The translations under genes and the position numbers were made by a program. The notes below the pieces were generated by a model that had not been told where the DNA came from, did no database searches, and worked only from the letters and a program-made list of their open reading frames with translations. Shown one piece after another: positions 37,801 through 46,580 of a stretch of 64,000 nucleotides of DNA (positions are counted from its first letter, which is position 1; every line of letters starts with the position of its first letter). The DNA is taken from contig JAQTLX010000008.1 in NCBI GenBank assembly GCA_028714695.1, forward strand, positions 62,001 through 126,000, read 5' to 3'. The DNA is from Ignavibacteria bacterium (GTDB lineage: Bacteria > Bacteroidota > Ignavibacteria > Tepidaquicellales > Tepidaquicellaceae).

Positions 37801-39545
37801 TAGTATTTCCTCTCCTGTGGTTGATATTTTAATATTTTAACGGGTTTGTATTTTAATTCAATGCCTTTCTCCGTTTTGAAAGCAATCGTGTGCTTAAGCC
37901 AGTTCACATCGTCGCGTTTCGGATGGTCGATTCTCCAGTGAGCGCCTCTGCATTCCTGCCGTGCAAGCGCTCCTGTTACAATCGCATCGGAATATTCAAG
38001 CATGTTGCCGAGTTCGATTATTTCCTGAAGTTCGGTATTGAAAACTTTTCCTTTGTGCATCATGTGAACGTTCTTGTATTTTTCCTTTAGTTCGTGAATC
38101 GTATCGAGCATCGACAACAAATCTTTTTCATTGCGGAATACGCCGCATTTATTTGTCATCTCTTCTTTAAGCCTGACGCGTATTTTATCCGCGTTTTCTC
38201 CCGATGTCGTCGCGTATAATTTCTTAAACTTCTCAATATCTTTTTCTTCCGCATTTGCAGGCAGTGTACCGAATTCCGCGTCACGCAGATATTTTACAAT
38301 TGTCTTTCCTGTTCTTCTGCCGTGAACCACTGCGTCAAGCAGTGAATTCGTTCCGAGCCTGTTTGCTCCGTGCACCGATACACATGCGCATTCGCCTGCA
38401 GCAAAAAATCCTTTAACAATATTTCCTTTCTCGTCTGCAAGTACGTTGCCGAAAAGATTTGTCGGAATTCCGCCCATCGAATAATGCGCGGTCGGAAGTA
38501 TCGGGATCGGCTGCTTAACAGGGTCTATTCCCGCGTATGTTTTTGCGAATCCCGTAATTTCAGGAAGACGCTCTTTCAGTTTCGCTTCGCCAAGATGCGT
38601 AAGATCAAGATTTACGAAATCTTTTCCGTCAATCCCTCTGCCCTCGTTTATTTCAGTCTGAATGCTCCTCGTAACCATATCGCGAGGAGCAAGTTCCATT
38701 ACGGTCGGCGCATAATTTTTCATAAACCGTTCGCCGTCCTTGTTGACAAGAAAACCGCCCTCGCCGCGTGCGCCCTCCGTTACAAGTATTCCCAGCGGAT
38801 ATAAACCTGTCGGATGGAATTGTACAAACTCCATATCTTCAAGAGGTATTCCCGCTCGGAATGCAATCGCGACGCCGTCGCCAGAATTCGCGTATGCGTT
38901 TGAAGTTACTCTGTATGCTCGCCCGTAACCGCCCGTTCCGAACATTACCGCTTTTGCGTGAAAAGTATGTATCTGACCGTCGCGTATGTTAAATGCAGTC
39001 AAACCCTTGCAAACACCTTCATCCATTATAAGCGATAGAATAAAATATTCGGAATAAAAGCGGACGTTGCTCTTAACACATTGTTCATAAAGCGTGTGAA
39101 GTATAACGTGACCTGTCCTGTCCGCTGAATAACACGCGCGCAGAACCGGAATGCGTTTCGAGTTTCCGTTCTCGTCAAAAATCTCTTTCGTGTGTCCGCC
39201 GAACTGGCGCTGCGCAATTTTCCCGTCTTTCGTTCTGCTGAACGGAACGCCGAGATGTTCGAGTTCATAAATGGCATCAGGCGCCTCGCCGCACATCATT
39301 TCAATTGCATCCTGATCGCCAAGATAATCGCTTCCTTTTACTGAATCGAAAACGTGCCATTCAACCGTGTCATGCTCTTCGTTTCCAAGCGCCGCTGCAA
39401 TACCGCCCTGAGCCGCGCCCGAATGCGAACGTGTCGGGAAAAGTTTTGATATAACACCAACATCTGCATACTTCGAAGTTTCCACCGCGGCGCGAAGCCC
39501 TGCAAGTCCTGCTCCGACAATTATTAAATCGTGTTTGTGTATCAT
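37800..39545 (-). CDS. sdhA: succinate dehydrogenase flavoprotein subunit
   Basis: A 581-residue SdhA with the FAD-binding start [15 protein letters not shown] and the covalent FAD His41 in [10 protein letters not shown]. Active-site segments include [11 protein letters not shown] and the C-terminal [10 protein letters not shown]. It catalyses succinate/fumarate interconversion at the membrane complex. It lies directly before sdhB, with a one-base overlap, and is separated from sdhD by about 1.2 kb holding a GxxExxY gene and a repeat array. Confidence 0.97.
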   Translation of the reverse strand: MIHKHDLIIVGAGLAGLRAAVETSKYADVGVISKLFPTRSHSGAAQGGIAAALGNEEHDTVEWHVFDSVKGSDYLGDQDAIEMMCGEAPDAIYELEHLGVPFSRTKDGKIAQRQFGGHTKEIFDENGNSKRIPVLRACYSADRTGHVILHTLYEQCVKSNVRFYSEYFILSLIMDEGVCKGLTAFNIRDGQIHTFHAKAVMFGTGGYGRAYRVTSNAYANSGDGVAIAFRAGIPLEDMEFVQFHPTGLYPLGILVTEGARGEGGFLVNKDGERFMKNYAPTVMELAPRDMVTRSIQTEINEGRGIDGKDFVNLDLTHLGEAKLKERLPEITGFAKTYAGIDPVKQPIPILPTAHYSMGGIPTNLFGNVLADEKGNIVKGFFAAGECACVSVHGANRLGTNSLLDAVVHGRRTGKTIVKYLRDAEFGTLPANAEEKDIEKFKKLYATTSGENADKIRVRLKEEMTNKCGVFRNEKDLLSMLDTIHELKEKYKNVHMMHKGKVFNTELQEIIELGNMLEYSDAIVTGALARQECRGAHWRIDHPKRDDVNWLKHTIAFKTEKGIELKYKPVKILKYQPQERKY

Positions 39546-39583
39546 ATATAATTATTAATTAAAATTAATTTCTTAAAGAATTT

Positions 39584-39660
39584 TACCGCTAAGACACTAA
39601 GAACACTAAGTAACAATTATCATTTATTTACCACTTAGTGCACTAAGTGCACTTGGAAGA
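39584..39660. repeat. inverted single copy of the array unit plus palindrome
   Basis: At 39584-39610 the sequence carries CGCTAAGACACTAAG and AACACTAAG, the reverse complement of the CTTAGTG...CTTAG core of the tandem array at 40147-40704. A perfect 16-bp palindrome, ACTTAGTGCACTAAGT, follows at 39633-39648. With the array on the other side it brackets the GxxExxY gene. Confidence 0.65.
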
Positions 39661-39687
39661 ACTTATAAAAATTATAAAAGAACATAT

Positions 39688-40101
39688 TTATTCCAAAGGT
39701 AAATTGGAAAATTCTTCCGTCACTAATGGAACCAATTGATTTGTAATATTTTCGCAATTAAAATTAATAAGTAATCCTTTTGGCTTCATTGCTAATTTTA
39801 AGTATGAGAGTAACTGAGCTTTATGCAATGGTAATATAGTTTCAACTGCTTTTAGTTCAACAACAATAATGTCATTTACCAATACATCCAATCTTAATGC
39901 AAAATTAATTATATCATCCTTATATTTTATATTGACAGGAATTTGCGATTTTACTTCCAACCCTGCCGATTTCAGTTCGCTTAAAAAACAATGCTCGTAT
40001 ACGGATTCAATCAAACCGGGTCCAAGAATTTTATGAACTTCAATTGCACGGCCTACAATTTTATATGCTAAGTCATTGATATATTTTTGCGTAATTTCCA
40101 T
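39688..40101 (-). CDS. GxxExxY protein (PD-(D/E)xK-like fold)
   Basis: A 137-residue protein of the GxxExxY family: GPGLIESVYEHCF carries the naming motif, and LRLDVLVNDIIVVELKAVE matches a PD-(D/E)xK-type core (Asp, then Glu-x-Lys). Nuclease activity is suspected from the fold but not established. The family is commonly found next to short tandem repeats. Here it splits the sdh operon between sdhD and sdhA and is bracketed by related inverted repeats, suggesting insertion as a unit. Confidence 0.93.
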   Translation of the reverse strand: MEITQKYINDLAYKIVGRAIEVHKILGPGLIESVYEHCFLSELKSAGLEVKSQIPVNIKYKDDIINFALRLDVLVNDIIVVELKAVETILPLHKAQLLSYLKLAMKPKGLLINFNCENITNQLVPLVTEEFSNLPLE

Positions 40102-40146
40102 TTATTGTTTAAATATCCAAGATATTATTTTTTCTTATTTTATTTT

Positions 40147-40704
40147 CTTAGTGACCTTCGTGTCCTTAGTGGTTAATAAATAAATCAAATATTCTATTTC
40201 TTAGTGTTCTTCGTGTCCTTAGCGGTAAATAAATAAATATCATATTTTATTTTCTTAGTGACCTTCGTGTCCTTAGTGGTAAATAAATAAATATCATATT
40301 TTATTTTCTTAGTGACCTTCGTGTCCTTAGTGGTAAATAAATAAATCAAATATTCTATTTCTTAGTGTTCTTCGTGTCCTTAGTGGTAAATAAATAAATC
40401 AAATATTCTATTTCTTAGTGACCTTCGTGTCCTTAGTGGTAAATAAATAAATCAAATATTCTATTTCTTAGTGTTCCTCGTGTCCTTAGTGGTAAATAAA
40501 TAAATCAAATATTCTATTTCTTAGTGTTCTTCGTGTCCTTAGTGGTAAATAAATAAATATCTTATTTTATTTTCTTAGTGACCTTCGTGTCCTTAGTGGT
40601 TAATAAATAAATCAAATATTCTATTTCTTAGTGTTCTTCGTGTCCTTAGTGGTAAATAAATATCATATTTTATTTTCTTAGTGTTCTTCGTGTCCTTAGT
40701 GGTT
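40147..40704. repeat. 11-copy tandem repeat, 50-54 bp units
   Basis: Units begin at 40147, 40200, 40254, 40308, 40361, 40414, 40467, 40520, 40574, 40627 and 40677. Each has the core CTTAGTG(T/A)(T/C)C, TTCGTGTCCTTAGTGG and TAAATAAATAAAT followed by an AT-rich tail of two alternating forms (CAAATATTCTATTT or ATCATATTTTATTTT). It fills almost all of the space between the GxxExxY gene and sdhD. Spacers are not unique and units are nearly identical, so it is not CRISPR. Confidence 0.95.
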
Positions 40705-40721
40705 AAAATGTTCTAAATGTT

Positions 40722-41078
40722 CTAAAAAGACAATATCGTGTTTATTCCAATGAACCAGAACGTCAGTCCAAGCAATATCAATAATATATATATCAAATTT
40801 ATCAGCCAGGGTTTCATAGTATAATCCCTGAATACGTTCCATGTGCCGTTTAATCCGTGCCACAGGCCGAGCGTAACGAATGTAAGGTCGATGCCTTTCC
40901 AGAACGGCGAATGCAGCCTCTCCATCACCGCTTTGTATGTATGCCCGCTGTCGGGTGTCGCATGCATCAGAACGTAATGTCCTATCAAAACAAGCACAAG
41001 TATTATTCCCGATATGCGCTGCATGTACCAGTTCTTCGCGCCCGAACTTCTTGAACCGAAAAATTTATAAGTTTTCAT
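40722..41078 (-). CDS. sdhD: succinate dehydrogenase membrane anchor subunit
   Basis: A 118-residue protein with three transmembrane helices. The first (ISGIILVLVLIGHYVLMH) ends in a His typical of haem or quinone-site ligands; the second contains LGLWHGLNGTWNV and the third LINLIYILLILLGLTFWF. It anchors SdhAB in the cytoplasmic membrane with SdhC. It lies 28 bases after sdhC and 17 bases before the end of the repeat array. Confidence 0.9.
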   Translation of the reverse strand: MKTYKFFGSRSSGAKNWYMQRISGIILVLVLIGHYVLMHATPDSGHTYKAVMERLHSPFWKGIDLTFVTLGLWHGLNGTWNVFRDYTMKPWLINLIYILLILLGLTFWFIGINTILSF

Positions 41079-41106
41079 TTATCTGAGTTGTCGTTTTAAT
41101 TTTGAA

Positions 41107-41499
41107 TTAATGTAAGAATATGAGATAAGCCATTCCTGCAGTCATCAATACTCCGATTAAGTAAACGAATACAAGAATCTCTTTGTGAAATCTGGCGCCG
41201 TTGCCGAAATCAATCAGAGCAATTCTTATTCCGTTCAGTGCATGAAACATCACAAGAGCGCCGAGCAGCCATTCACCGAAAAGGAAAAACGGCGACTTGA
41301 ACATTGCCATTTCCGCATTGAACGCGCCCTCTCCCTTAAGAAGCCCCGTAAGCGCAATTATGTGCATCATAATGTAAATCGTAAGTCCAAGCCCTGTTAT
41401 CCTGTGCAGTATCCATGCCCAACTTCCGGTGTGTTTCCGGTAATTAATTAGAACTTCAACCCAGCGGGAAAAAAATGATGAGGTAGTTAGATTCGCCAT
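41107..41499 (-). CDS. sdhC: succinate dehydrogenase cytochrome b subunit
   Basis: A 130-residue membrane protein with three helices. HRITGLGLTIYIMMHIIAL is the SdhC signature with candidate haem-ligand His, and FHALNGIRIALIDFG marks the second helix. First gene of the minus-strand sdh operon. No promoter is obvious in the 248 bases between it and the tRNA gene on the other strand. Confidence 0.93.
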   Translation of the reverse strand: MANLTTSSFFSRWVEVLINYRKHTGSWAWILHRITGLGLTIYIMMHIIALTGLLKGEGAFNAEMAMFKSPFFLFGEWLLGALVMFHALNGIRIALIDFGNGARFHKEILVFVYLIGVLMTAGMAYLIFLH

Positions 41500-41708
41500 A
41501 TTTAATTATAAGTTAATATATTTTTCAATCGTAAAATTTTAAACTTATGAGGTGTTTTTATGAATTTATGAAATTAATATATAAATTAAAGCACATTTTT
41601 TCGCTTTATAAACCCCTCTAAAATTAATTTACTGTAAATTTTAACTTTATAATTATTTCTCAATTGAATTATTTCGAATCTATATCAATTTCGGTATCTC
41701 TTTTTCCA

Positions 41709-41740
41709 ATTGTATTTCTATGGTGATTTAAGTAATTTTG
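41709..41740 (+). promoter_or_regulatory. Bacteroidota-type promoter of the tRNA gene
   Basis: ATTG (41709-41712) and TAATTTTG (41733-41740) are separated by 20 bases and match the -33 (TTG) and -7 (TAnnTTTG) elements of the primary sigma factor of Bacteroidota. The tRNA begins eight bases after the -7 element. Confidence 0.75.
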
Positions 41741-41747
41741 CAATTCA

Positions 41748-41820
41748 GGGGATATAGCTCATCTGGTAGAGCGTCTGAATGGCATTCAGAAGGTAAGGGG
41801 TTCGACTCCCCTTATCTCCA
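41748..41820 (+). tRNA. tRNA-Ala (anticodon GGC)
   Basis: A 73-base cloverleaf: acceptor GGGGATA with TATCTCC, D arm GCTC/GAGC, anticodon stem TCTGA/TCAGA with loop ATGGCAT (anticodon 41781-41783), T arm AGGGG-TTCGACT-CCCCT, discriminator A. The G3:T70 wobble pair, the alanine identity element, is present. The CCA end is not encoded. The gene marks the boundary between host DNA and the AT-rich acquired region. Confidence 0.97.
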
Positions 41821-41894
41821 CAAAGCAACTCCTTTATATTTATATTACTTACCATTTCCTTATTTTAATTTAATTTTTTCTGATTTTTTTGGTT

Positions 41895-41914
41895 ATATAA
41901 CCAATTGGTTATAT
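41895..41914. repeat. 20-bp perfect palindrome beside the tRNA fragment
   Basis: ATATAACCAATTGGTTATAT reads the same on both strands and abuts the inverted tRNA fragment. A second overlapping palindrome, TTGGTTATATAACCAA, lies at 41889-41904. Such nested symmetry is typical of recombinase or replication-protein sites. Confidence 0.8.
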
Positions 41915-41944
41915 CAGACGCTCTACCAGATGAGCTATATCCCC
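41914..41944 (-). repeat. inverted 31-bp copy of the tRNA-Ala 5' half
   Basis: The 31 bases are the exact reverse complement of 41748-41778 (acceptor 5' strand, D arm and 5' side of the anticodon stem). The two copies are 135 bases apart. A transcript crossing both could fold into a 31-bp duplex that would hide the tRNA. It may be an attachment-site remnant, a phage-carried tRNA decoy or an assembly junction. Confidence 0.95.
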
Positions 41945-41948
41945 TTTA

Positions 41949-42254
41949 TTATAAAAAAAGGAATATTGCACTTTTTAATTTCCAGATTCCAGATTGAACA
42001 GTAACAAGATTTTTTAAAATCCCGTTTTCTTTCGTTGCTTCTTTTTGGATGCAACCATGAATGGAATTTTTTGTTCCAACTCTATATTTATTCATTACGG
42101 ATTTAATTATTTCACCATAACGAATACCATGTTTTTTATTTCTCTTCAGTAAGTAAATTGTTTCTTGCATTACAAGTTGTTTCAATGTGGTTTTCTTTGC
42201 AGTGTTTGAATTGCTGGTGTTTCTTTTGCTGTTTGTTCTTTTTGAGTTCTTCAT
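41949..42254 (-). CDS. small basic protein with winged-helix-like C-terminal domain
   Basis: A 101-residue protein: a Lys/Ser/Asn-rich tail (1-23), then ETIYLLKRNKKHGIRYGEII, NSIHGCIQKEATKENG and VTVQSGIWKLK, a pattern like the HARE-type winged helix. It could bind nucleic acid. It lies immediately after the tRNA fragment and is the first gene of the AT-rich region, transcribed toward the tRNA. A 680-base gene-free region precedes it. Confidence 0.55.
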   Translation of the reverse strand: MKNSKRTNSKRNTSNSNTAKKTTLKQLVMQETIYLLKRNKKHGIRYGEIIKSVMNKYRVGTKNSIHGCIQKEATKENGILKNLVTVQSGIWKLKSAIFLFL

Positions 42255-42932
42255 TTCGTAACCTTTCTTTTTAGTTTGTTTGTTTTGTTAGTATAAACAT
42301 ACCGACCATTATAAGACTTGTCAATAGTTATATTCGGCTGCAAATGCAATGCTGACGGGCTTTGCAGACAATTTGAATATATTAATAGTAAAAGGGGAAT
42401 AATGGAACAGATATCAAAATAATTTTTATCGCTTATCCTGGGGCATCTGGGTGAAAATTGGGGCATTTTACAGGCATATTTTGAATGTTTTGAAAGGTGT
42501 TAGGCTGTCAAAATTATGGTATTTTGAAGTTCTTTGACAAGACTGGGTGTTCTTTTAATGGTTTTTCAATCGTTTTACATTAGTTTTTATACGATATTTT
42601 CTATAAGTTTTTCTAATATAATTAAGATTATATTTAATATTTTATGTATTTTATAAGTATCTGCAAGTATTTTCATTATTTCTTTTACTTCATTAATGAT
42701 TTCAATAATCATTTTCTTATAATTCATTATTCAAAAATTAAAATTATTAAAAGTGCTGCAAATGTTCTGCAGTTGTTTTTATAACCCAGCCTTGTCAAAG
42801 AACTTTGTTGCGTATGCAACTTAATAAAAATTTTTATAAAATCCAAATGACCTCATATATAGAGTGTATTGGATATAAAAAACCCTGAATTTATCTTCAG
42901 GGTCATCATATAATAATATTCTGTTATCTGAA
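42255..42932. other. 678-bp AT-rich gene-free region with long inverted repeats
   Basis: A 22-bp arm at 42527-42548 (containing TTCTTTGACAAGACTGGG) recurs inverted at 42784-42805 with one mismatch. The 235 bases between them are extremely AT-rich with scattered short palindromes. A 71-codon minus-strand frame at 42251-42466 has no recognisable features and is doubtful. The region could be a replication origin, a pair of divergent promoters or a small palindromic element. Confidence 0.6.
42882..42903 (-). terminator. rho-independent terminator after the lipoprotein gene
   Basis: ACCCTGAA pairs with TTCAGGGT around a six-base loop, and a T run follows on the minus strand. It lies 29 bases after the lipoprotein stop codon. 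Confidence 0.9.
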
Positions 42933-43409
42933 TTATTTCTTATAGATTTTAAAATTCTTTACTTTAATCCATTCACCTATATTGAATACTATCGTTTGGC
43001 TTTTTATATTAAATGTGTTATTTGGATAATTAATTTTATAAGCATATCTCAAATCATTTCTTCCAAGTTGATAAAATTCTCTAATAGTAATTCTGGAATG
43101 ATTTGTAGAATCATAAAAAAACAAATTAAAATCTGGTCTGGTGTTGTTTGATTCTATATAATTACTTTCAAGTAAGAAATAAATAATTAAACTATCAGTA
43201 TTCGGCATTATGAAATTATCTATTAATGTAATTGTATGGTTTGCCATTATACTGTCTGCTGTGCAATATAAACTATCAACCAAATCTTTTTGGAAAATCA
43301 ATATTTCATTGTTTGTTGGTTCTGGAATGATTGGATTTGAGTTTTTATCACATCCAAATATAAATGCTGAAATGATTAATATAAATAATATTGTAATAAT
43401 TGTTTTCAT
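42933..43409 (-). CDS. small lipoprotein
   Basis: A 158-residue protein with a lipoprotein signal (MKTIITILFILIISAFIFGC, Cys20). The mature part starts with a Pro/Asn-rich linker and continues as a small beta-rich domain (ITLIDNFIMPNTDSLIIYF). The domain is not recognised. It has its own terminator and diverges from the protein-kinase gene. Exported lipoproteins are common lysogenic-conversion or island cargo, but a phage link is not shown. Confidence 0.75.
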   Translation of the reverse strand: MKTIITILFILIISAFIFGCDKNSNPIIPEPTNNEILIFQKDLVDSLYCTADSIMANHTITLIDNFIMPNTDSLIIYFLLESNYIESNNTRPDFNLFFYDSTNHSRITIREFYQLGRNDLRYAYKINYPNNTFNIKSQTIVFNIGEWIKVKNFKIYKK

Positions 43410-43636
43410 TTGTTTTAAATCTCCTTTAATTTATATATGGTCAGGAACCTAAGAGGAAATATTTCCGATATCACCCCGTAAATTTCGCTCCTTTTTATGG
43501 TCAGAATATTATCCTTTTTATGCTAATTCCACTATTATAAATAGTAATTAAGTTACTTTTTAAATAAATATTTAATTTGACAGTTATTATTTATTAATAT
43601 TTTTTTAAATTGGCTTAATTAACATACACTATAATT

Positions 43637-45157
43637 ATGCTGATATCAAAAAATACTAAGATATACGGTTTTGAAAAGGAAGTATATAAAATCATAAGCG
43701 AAATTAATACTGGCGGTTTTGGAATTGTATATAAAATTGAAAAGGAAAAAGATAAAAGTATTTATGCTTTAAAAACTATATTAAATAGTTTGAATAAAGA
43801 TAATATTGAAGCGTTTCTGAATGAAACTAAAATGATAAGCAAAGTCGAACATAAAAATATCATTAAATATTACTTTGTTCATGATGGTTCTCTATATCCA
43901 GAATTACCTCCTTATATAATAATGGAATATGCCAATCAAGGAACATTACAAAATATAATACAGAAACACCGTGAAACAAAAAAGCATATCGAAAAAGATA
44001 TATTAGCAAATTATATTACTCAATTAATAGATGGTATTGAGGCGATTGATTCTACATTAATTCATAGAGATATAAAACCAAATAACATATTAGTCTGTGA
44101 TGAAATATTGAAAATAACAGATTTTGGTTTATCGAAAATGGCAGAGGAAGCAACTAGAACATTAACATTTAAAGGTTTCGGTCAGCAAATGTATATGTCA
44201 CCAGAATGCTGGAAGGGTGATAAGAATAATATTCAAATGGATATTTATTCGATGGGAATAATTTTTTATCAATTAGTTACATTAGAATATCCATATAAAG
44301 TTGAAAATCAAATGGATATTGAAAATTGGAAAAAGGCTCATTTATATCAAACTCCAGAATTACCAGAGAAAATAGTCCCTGATATAGATTTGAAAATATC
44401 ACAGGTGATTATGAAAATGTTAGAAAAAAGTATTTCAAAAAGATATAAAAATTGGGCAGATATTAGAAAAGATTTAAACAAAGATGTAACTAAAACAACT
44501 GGAAATCCATTCTTGAAAGAGGTAATAACCAGCAGACTGGAAAAAGATAATAAATTGACTCAAGAACAATTAGCACAGGCTAAAAAAGACAAAGATATTC
44601 AGGATAATAATGAGTTAATCCATTATCAATTTATAGAAGGAATTGTCCACCCTATTAAAAGCATAATTGATGAGATTAATGAAGGGTATATTAAAGGGAA
44701 AATTACTTTTGATTTTTCAGATAAACCAAATAATAAATTAAGAGGCAAAATAGTTCTCATTTCTGGTGTAACCTTGTATATAGAAATTGAATTATTGTAT
44801 GATGATAATTTTTACAGAGACATTCCAAATGGATGGGGAGGAACAATGAATAAATTGTCAAGACCTGTTTTAAATGGTGAAAAAATTACAGCCTGGGGAT
44901 TTATAAAAAGTTATGAAAATGCTGGATATAATTTAATTCTTGTCGAAAATAAAAACGACATGTATGGAACATGGCATATGCTTATTAATAAAAATAGTGT
45001 ATTTGGAAGAAATCCTAGAAATCCAGAACCTTTTCCTTTTGAATTTAGAGAAATTGAAAAAGAAATCGGATATATTCATATAACTCACATATACACGACT
45101 GTAGTTAAATCTTTTGATATAAATGAAATAATCGGTTTAATTAAACATTATAATTAA
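43637..45157 (+). CDS. serine/threonine protein kinase with C-terminal domain
   Basis: A 506-residue protein. Residues about 12-300 are a complete eukaryotic-like kinase: Gly-rich loop INTGGFGIVYK, Lys46 in YALKTI, Glu63 of helix C, catalytic loop LIHRDIKPNNILV (Asp145), DFG at 162-164, YMSPECWKG and a C-lobe MLEKSISKRYKNWADI. All catalytic residues are present. The C-terminal ~190 residues (about 315-506) form an unrecognised domain that contains an OB-like VLISGVTLYIEIELLY stretch, with no transmembrane helix, so the kinase should be cytoplasmic. It heads a cluster of small genes and diverges from a lipoprotein. A stress, signalling or phage-defence role is possible but not shown. Confidence 0.93.
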   Translation: MLISKNTKIYGFEKEVYKIISEINTGGFGIVYKIEKEKDKSIYALKTILNSLNKDNIEAFLNETKMISKVEHKNIIKYYFVHDGSLYPELPPYIIMEYANQGTLQNIIQKHRETKKHIEKDILANYITQLIDGIEAIDSTLIHRDIKPNNILVCDEILKITDFGLSKMAEEATRTLTFKGFGQQMYMSPECWKGDKNNIQMDIYSMGIIFYQLVTLEYPYKVENQMDIENWKKAHLYQTPELPEKIVPDIDLKISQVIMKMLEKSISKRYKNWADIRKDLNKDVTKTTGNPFLKEVITSRLEKDNKLTQEQLAQAKKDKDIQDNNELIHYQFIEGIVHPIKSIIDEINEGYIKGKITFDFSDKPNNKLRGKIVLISGVTLYIEIELLYDDNFYRDIPNGWGGTMNKLSRPVLNGEKITAWGFIKSYENAGYNLILVENKNDMYGTWHMLINKNSVFGRNPRNPEPFPFEFREIEKEIGYIHITHIYTTVVKSFDINEIIGLIKHYN

Positions 45158-45161
45158 ATTT

Positions 45162-45374
45162 ATGGAAACATTTCAAAAAGGCGATATAGTATTACACAAA
45201 ACAAACAATGTCATTCCAATGATTGTCATTGATATAATTGATGGAAAGGTTAAATGCAGATGGATTGAAAGTTTAATAGTAAAACATAAGGGATATGAAA
45301 TTAAGGAATTTGATTTTGATCCTGTTGAAATTACAAAGGAAATTGAAAACACTTTTGGGGGAACTACATTTTAA
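45162..45374 (+). CDS. small DUF2158/YodC-like protein
   Basis: A 70-residue protein with the YodC-type pattern: FQKGDIVLHKTNNVIPMIV, then GKVKCRWIES and an acidic C-terminal part. Such proteins are small SH3-like barrels of unknown role, often next to regulators or islands. It starts four bases after the kinase stop, so it is very likely cotranscribed with it. Confidence 0.75.
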   Translation: METFQKGDIVLHKTNNVIPMIVIDIIDGKVKCRWIESLIVKHKGYEIKEFDFDPVEITKEIENTFGGTTF

Positions 45375-45400
45375 TTAAAACAAATTGAAGGAGCTTTAAA

Positions 45401-45616
45401 ATGAAATTCGCAGATGTTTTTAACAAAGTAATTGCATTAGATAATTTATTAACTTCAGAGACATTTGATTCCGCTTCTTACGGTCCAGGTTTAATGATAT
45501 ATTATTCAGGAAAAAAAGAACCTTTGTTTATTCATTTTGAATCTATGGAAAAAGCAGAGGAAGCAAACAAAAAATTAATCGAAGAATTAAAAAATGCAGG
45601 TTACATAAGTAAATAA
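45401..45616 (+). CDS. small conserved-type hypothetical protein
   Basis: A 71-residue protein (MKFADVFNKVIALDNLLTS, then FIHFESMEKAEEANKKLIEE) preceded by a clear AAGGAGCTTTAAA ribosome-binding site. Predicted alpha/beta with an amphipathic last helix. It lies in the kinase cluster with a 26-base gap upstream and seven bases to the next gene. The function is unknown. Confidence 0.65.
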   Translation: MKFADVFNKVIALDNLLTSETFDSASYGPGLMIYYSGKKEPLFIHFESMEKAEEANKKLIEELKNAGYISK

Positions 45617-45623
45617 AACCATT

Positions 45624-46265
45624 ATGACACTATCGGAAAAACAAAAGAAATACGTAAATCAGTTATTGCTAGGTGAAATAACTGATATATTTAGTTTTAT
45701 CGGGAAAAACATTGAATTGGAAGAAGCAAAGGAAAAATCTGATTATGATTCACTTGTATATCGTATCAAAACTGGTTGGGGTAAACCATTTTTAATAAAA
45801 GATGTGGAGGATGTTTATAATTCATTATTGAATTTTTTGGTATTAATAGAAATGCTTGAAAAAAAAGGATTGGTGTTTATTCGGAATCTTAACGATAAAT
45901 ATGATATTAGTTTCCAAACAATATCGATAGTTCATGCTGATAAAATTCTGCTCATCAATTCATTAATCAAAGATTATGAATATCGATTGATATTTCCCAC
46001 ACCTGAATTATTTGATTTTGCAAGAAGGGGTTTTATCTCTCAAGATGAATATTTCAGCATTGAGGAGAATAAAGATAGGAAGAAAGCACAAAAACTAACT
46101 TTAATTATTGCAATAGCATCAATTATTTTTGGATGTATCACAACATCATTTCAATATTTCACTTATTCAAAAGAACGTGAGGTCATAATTAGTAAAAATA
46201 AAGATACTTCAAAAATAATCATTACAGAACCTGTTAAGATATATAAAGATAGCACTAATCAATAA
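45624..46265 (+). CDS. single-pass membrane protein of the kinase cluster
   Basis: A 213-residue protein. The N-terminal ~150 residues look like a soluble helical/winged-helix region (DVYNSLLNFLVLIEMLEKKG), and one transmembrane helix lies at about 155-177 (LTLIIAIASIIFGCITTSF) with a short Lys/Thr-rich tail after it. It could be a membrane-tethered substrate or effector of the kinase; that is inferred from position only. Confidence 0.65.
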   Translation: MTLSEKQKKYVNQLLLGEITDIFSFIGKNIELEEAKEKSDYDSLVYRIKTGWGKPFLIKDVEDVYNSLLNFLVLIEMLEKKGLVFIRNLNDKYDISFQTISIVHADKILLINSLIKDYEYRLIFPTPELFDFARRGFISQDEYFSIEENKDRKKAQKLTLIIAIASIIFGCITTSFQYFTYSKEREVIISKNKDTSKIIITEPVKIYKDSTNQ

Positions 46266-46292
46266 CATTTTTATTAAATTAAAAAAAATATC

Positions 46293-46481
46293 ATGATTCG
46301 TTTAGTTTCTGCAGCTGGAGATGTTGTTATAAATGTATCTAATATTTCGTATGTTACTTTCGCTTCAAACTCATGCAATGTCCAATTTGAAAAAGGGCAT
46401 GTTATAATACTCTTTTATGAGTCTAACCCAGAACTAACTGATATGGAAACTGCAATAACATATTTTGAAAATCTAAAATAA
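46293..46481 (+). CDS. small hypothetical protein ending the kinase cluster
   Basis: A 62-residue protein (MIRLVSAAGDVVINVSNISY, with FEKGHVIILFYESNPE), with a strand-rich pattern resembling small DNA- or ligand-binding barrels. It is 27 bases after the membrane protein gene and precedes a terminator-like hairpin. The function is unknown. Confidence 0.5.
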   Translation: MIRLVSAAGDVVINVSNISYVTFASNSCNVQFEKGHVIILFYESNPELTDMETAITYFENLK

Positions 46482-46580
46482 TACTATCAGTCGATAATAT
46501 TCTGGTAACAAAACCATAAAAATCTGTTTTCAAAAACAGTTTACAATATATAATTAATTTTATATATTTGTATAACAACT

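Noticed and set aside
38370-38804. 144-codon plus-strand frame
   Set aside because: It is the antisense shadow of sdhA.
40147-40704. Tandem array as a possible CRISPR
   Set aside because: Units of 50-54 bp are nearly identical along their full length and there are no unique spacers or cas genes.
42251-42466. 71-codon minus-strand frame before the winged-helix-like gene
   Set aside because: No recognisable domain, odd composition and no initiation signal; the region looks like inverted-repeat DNA.
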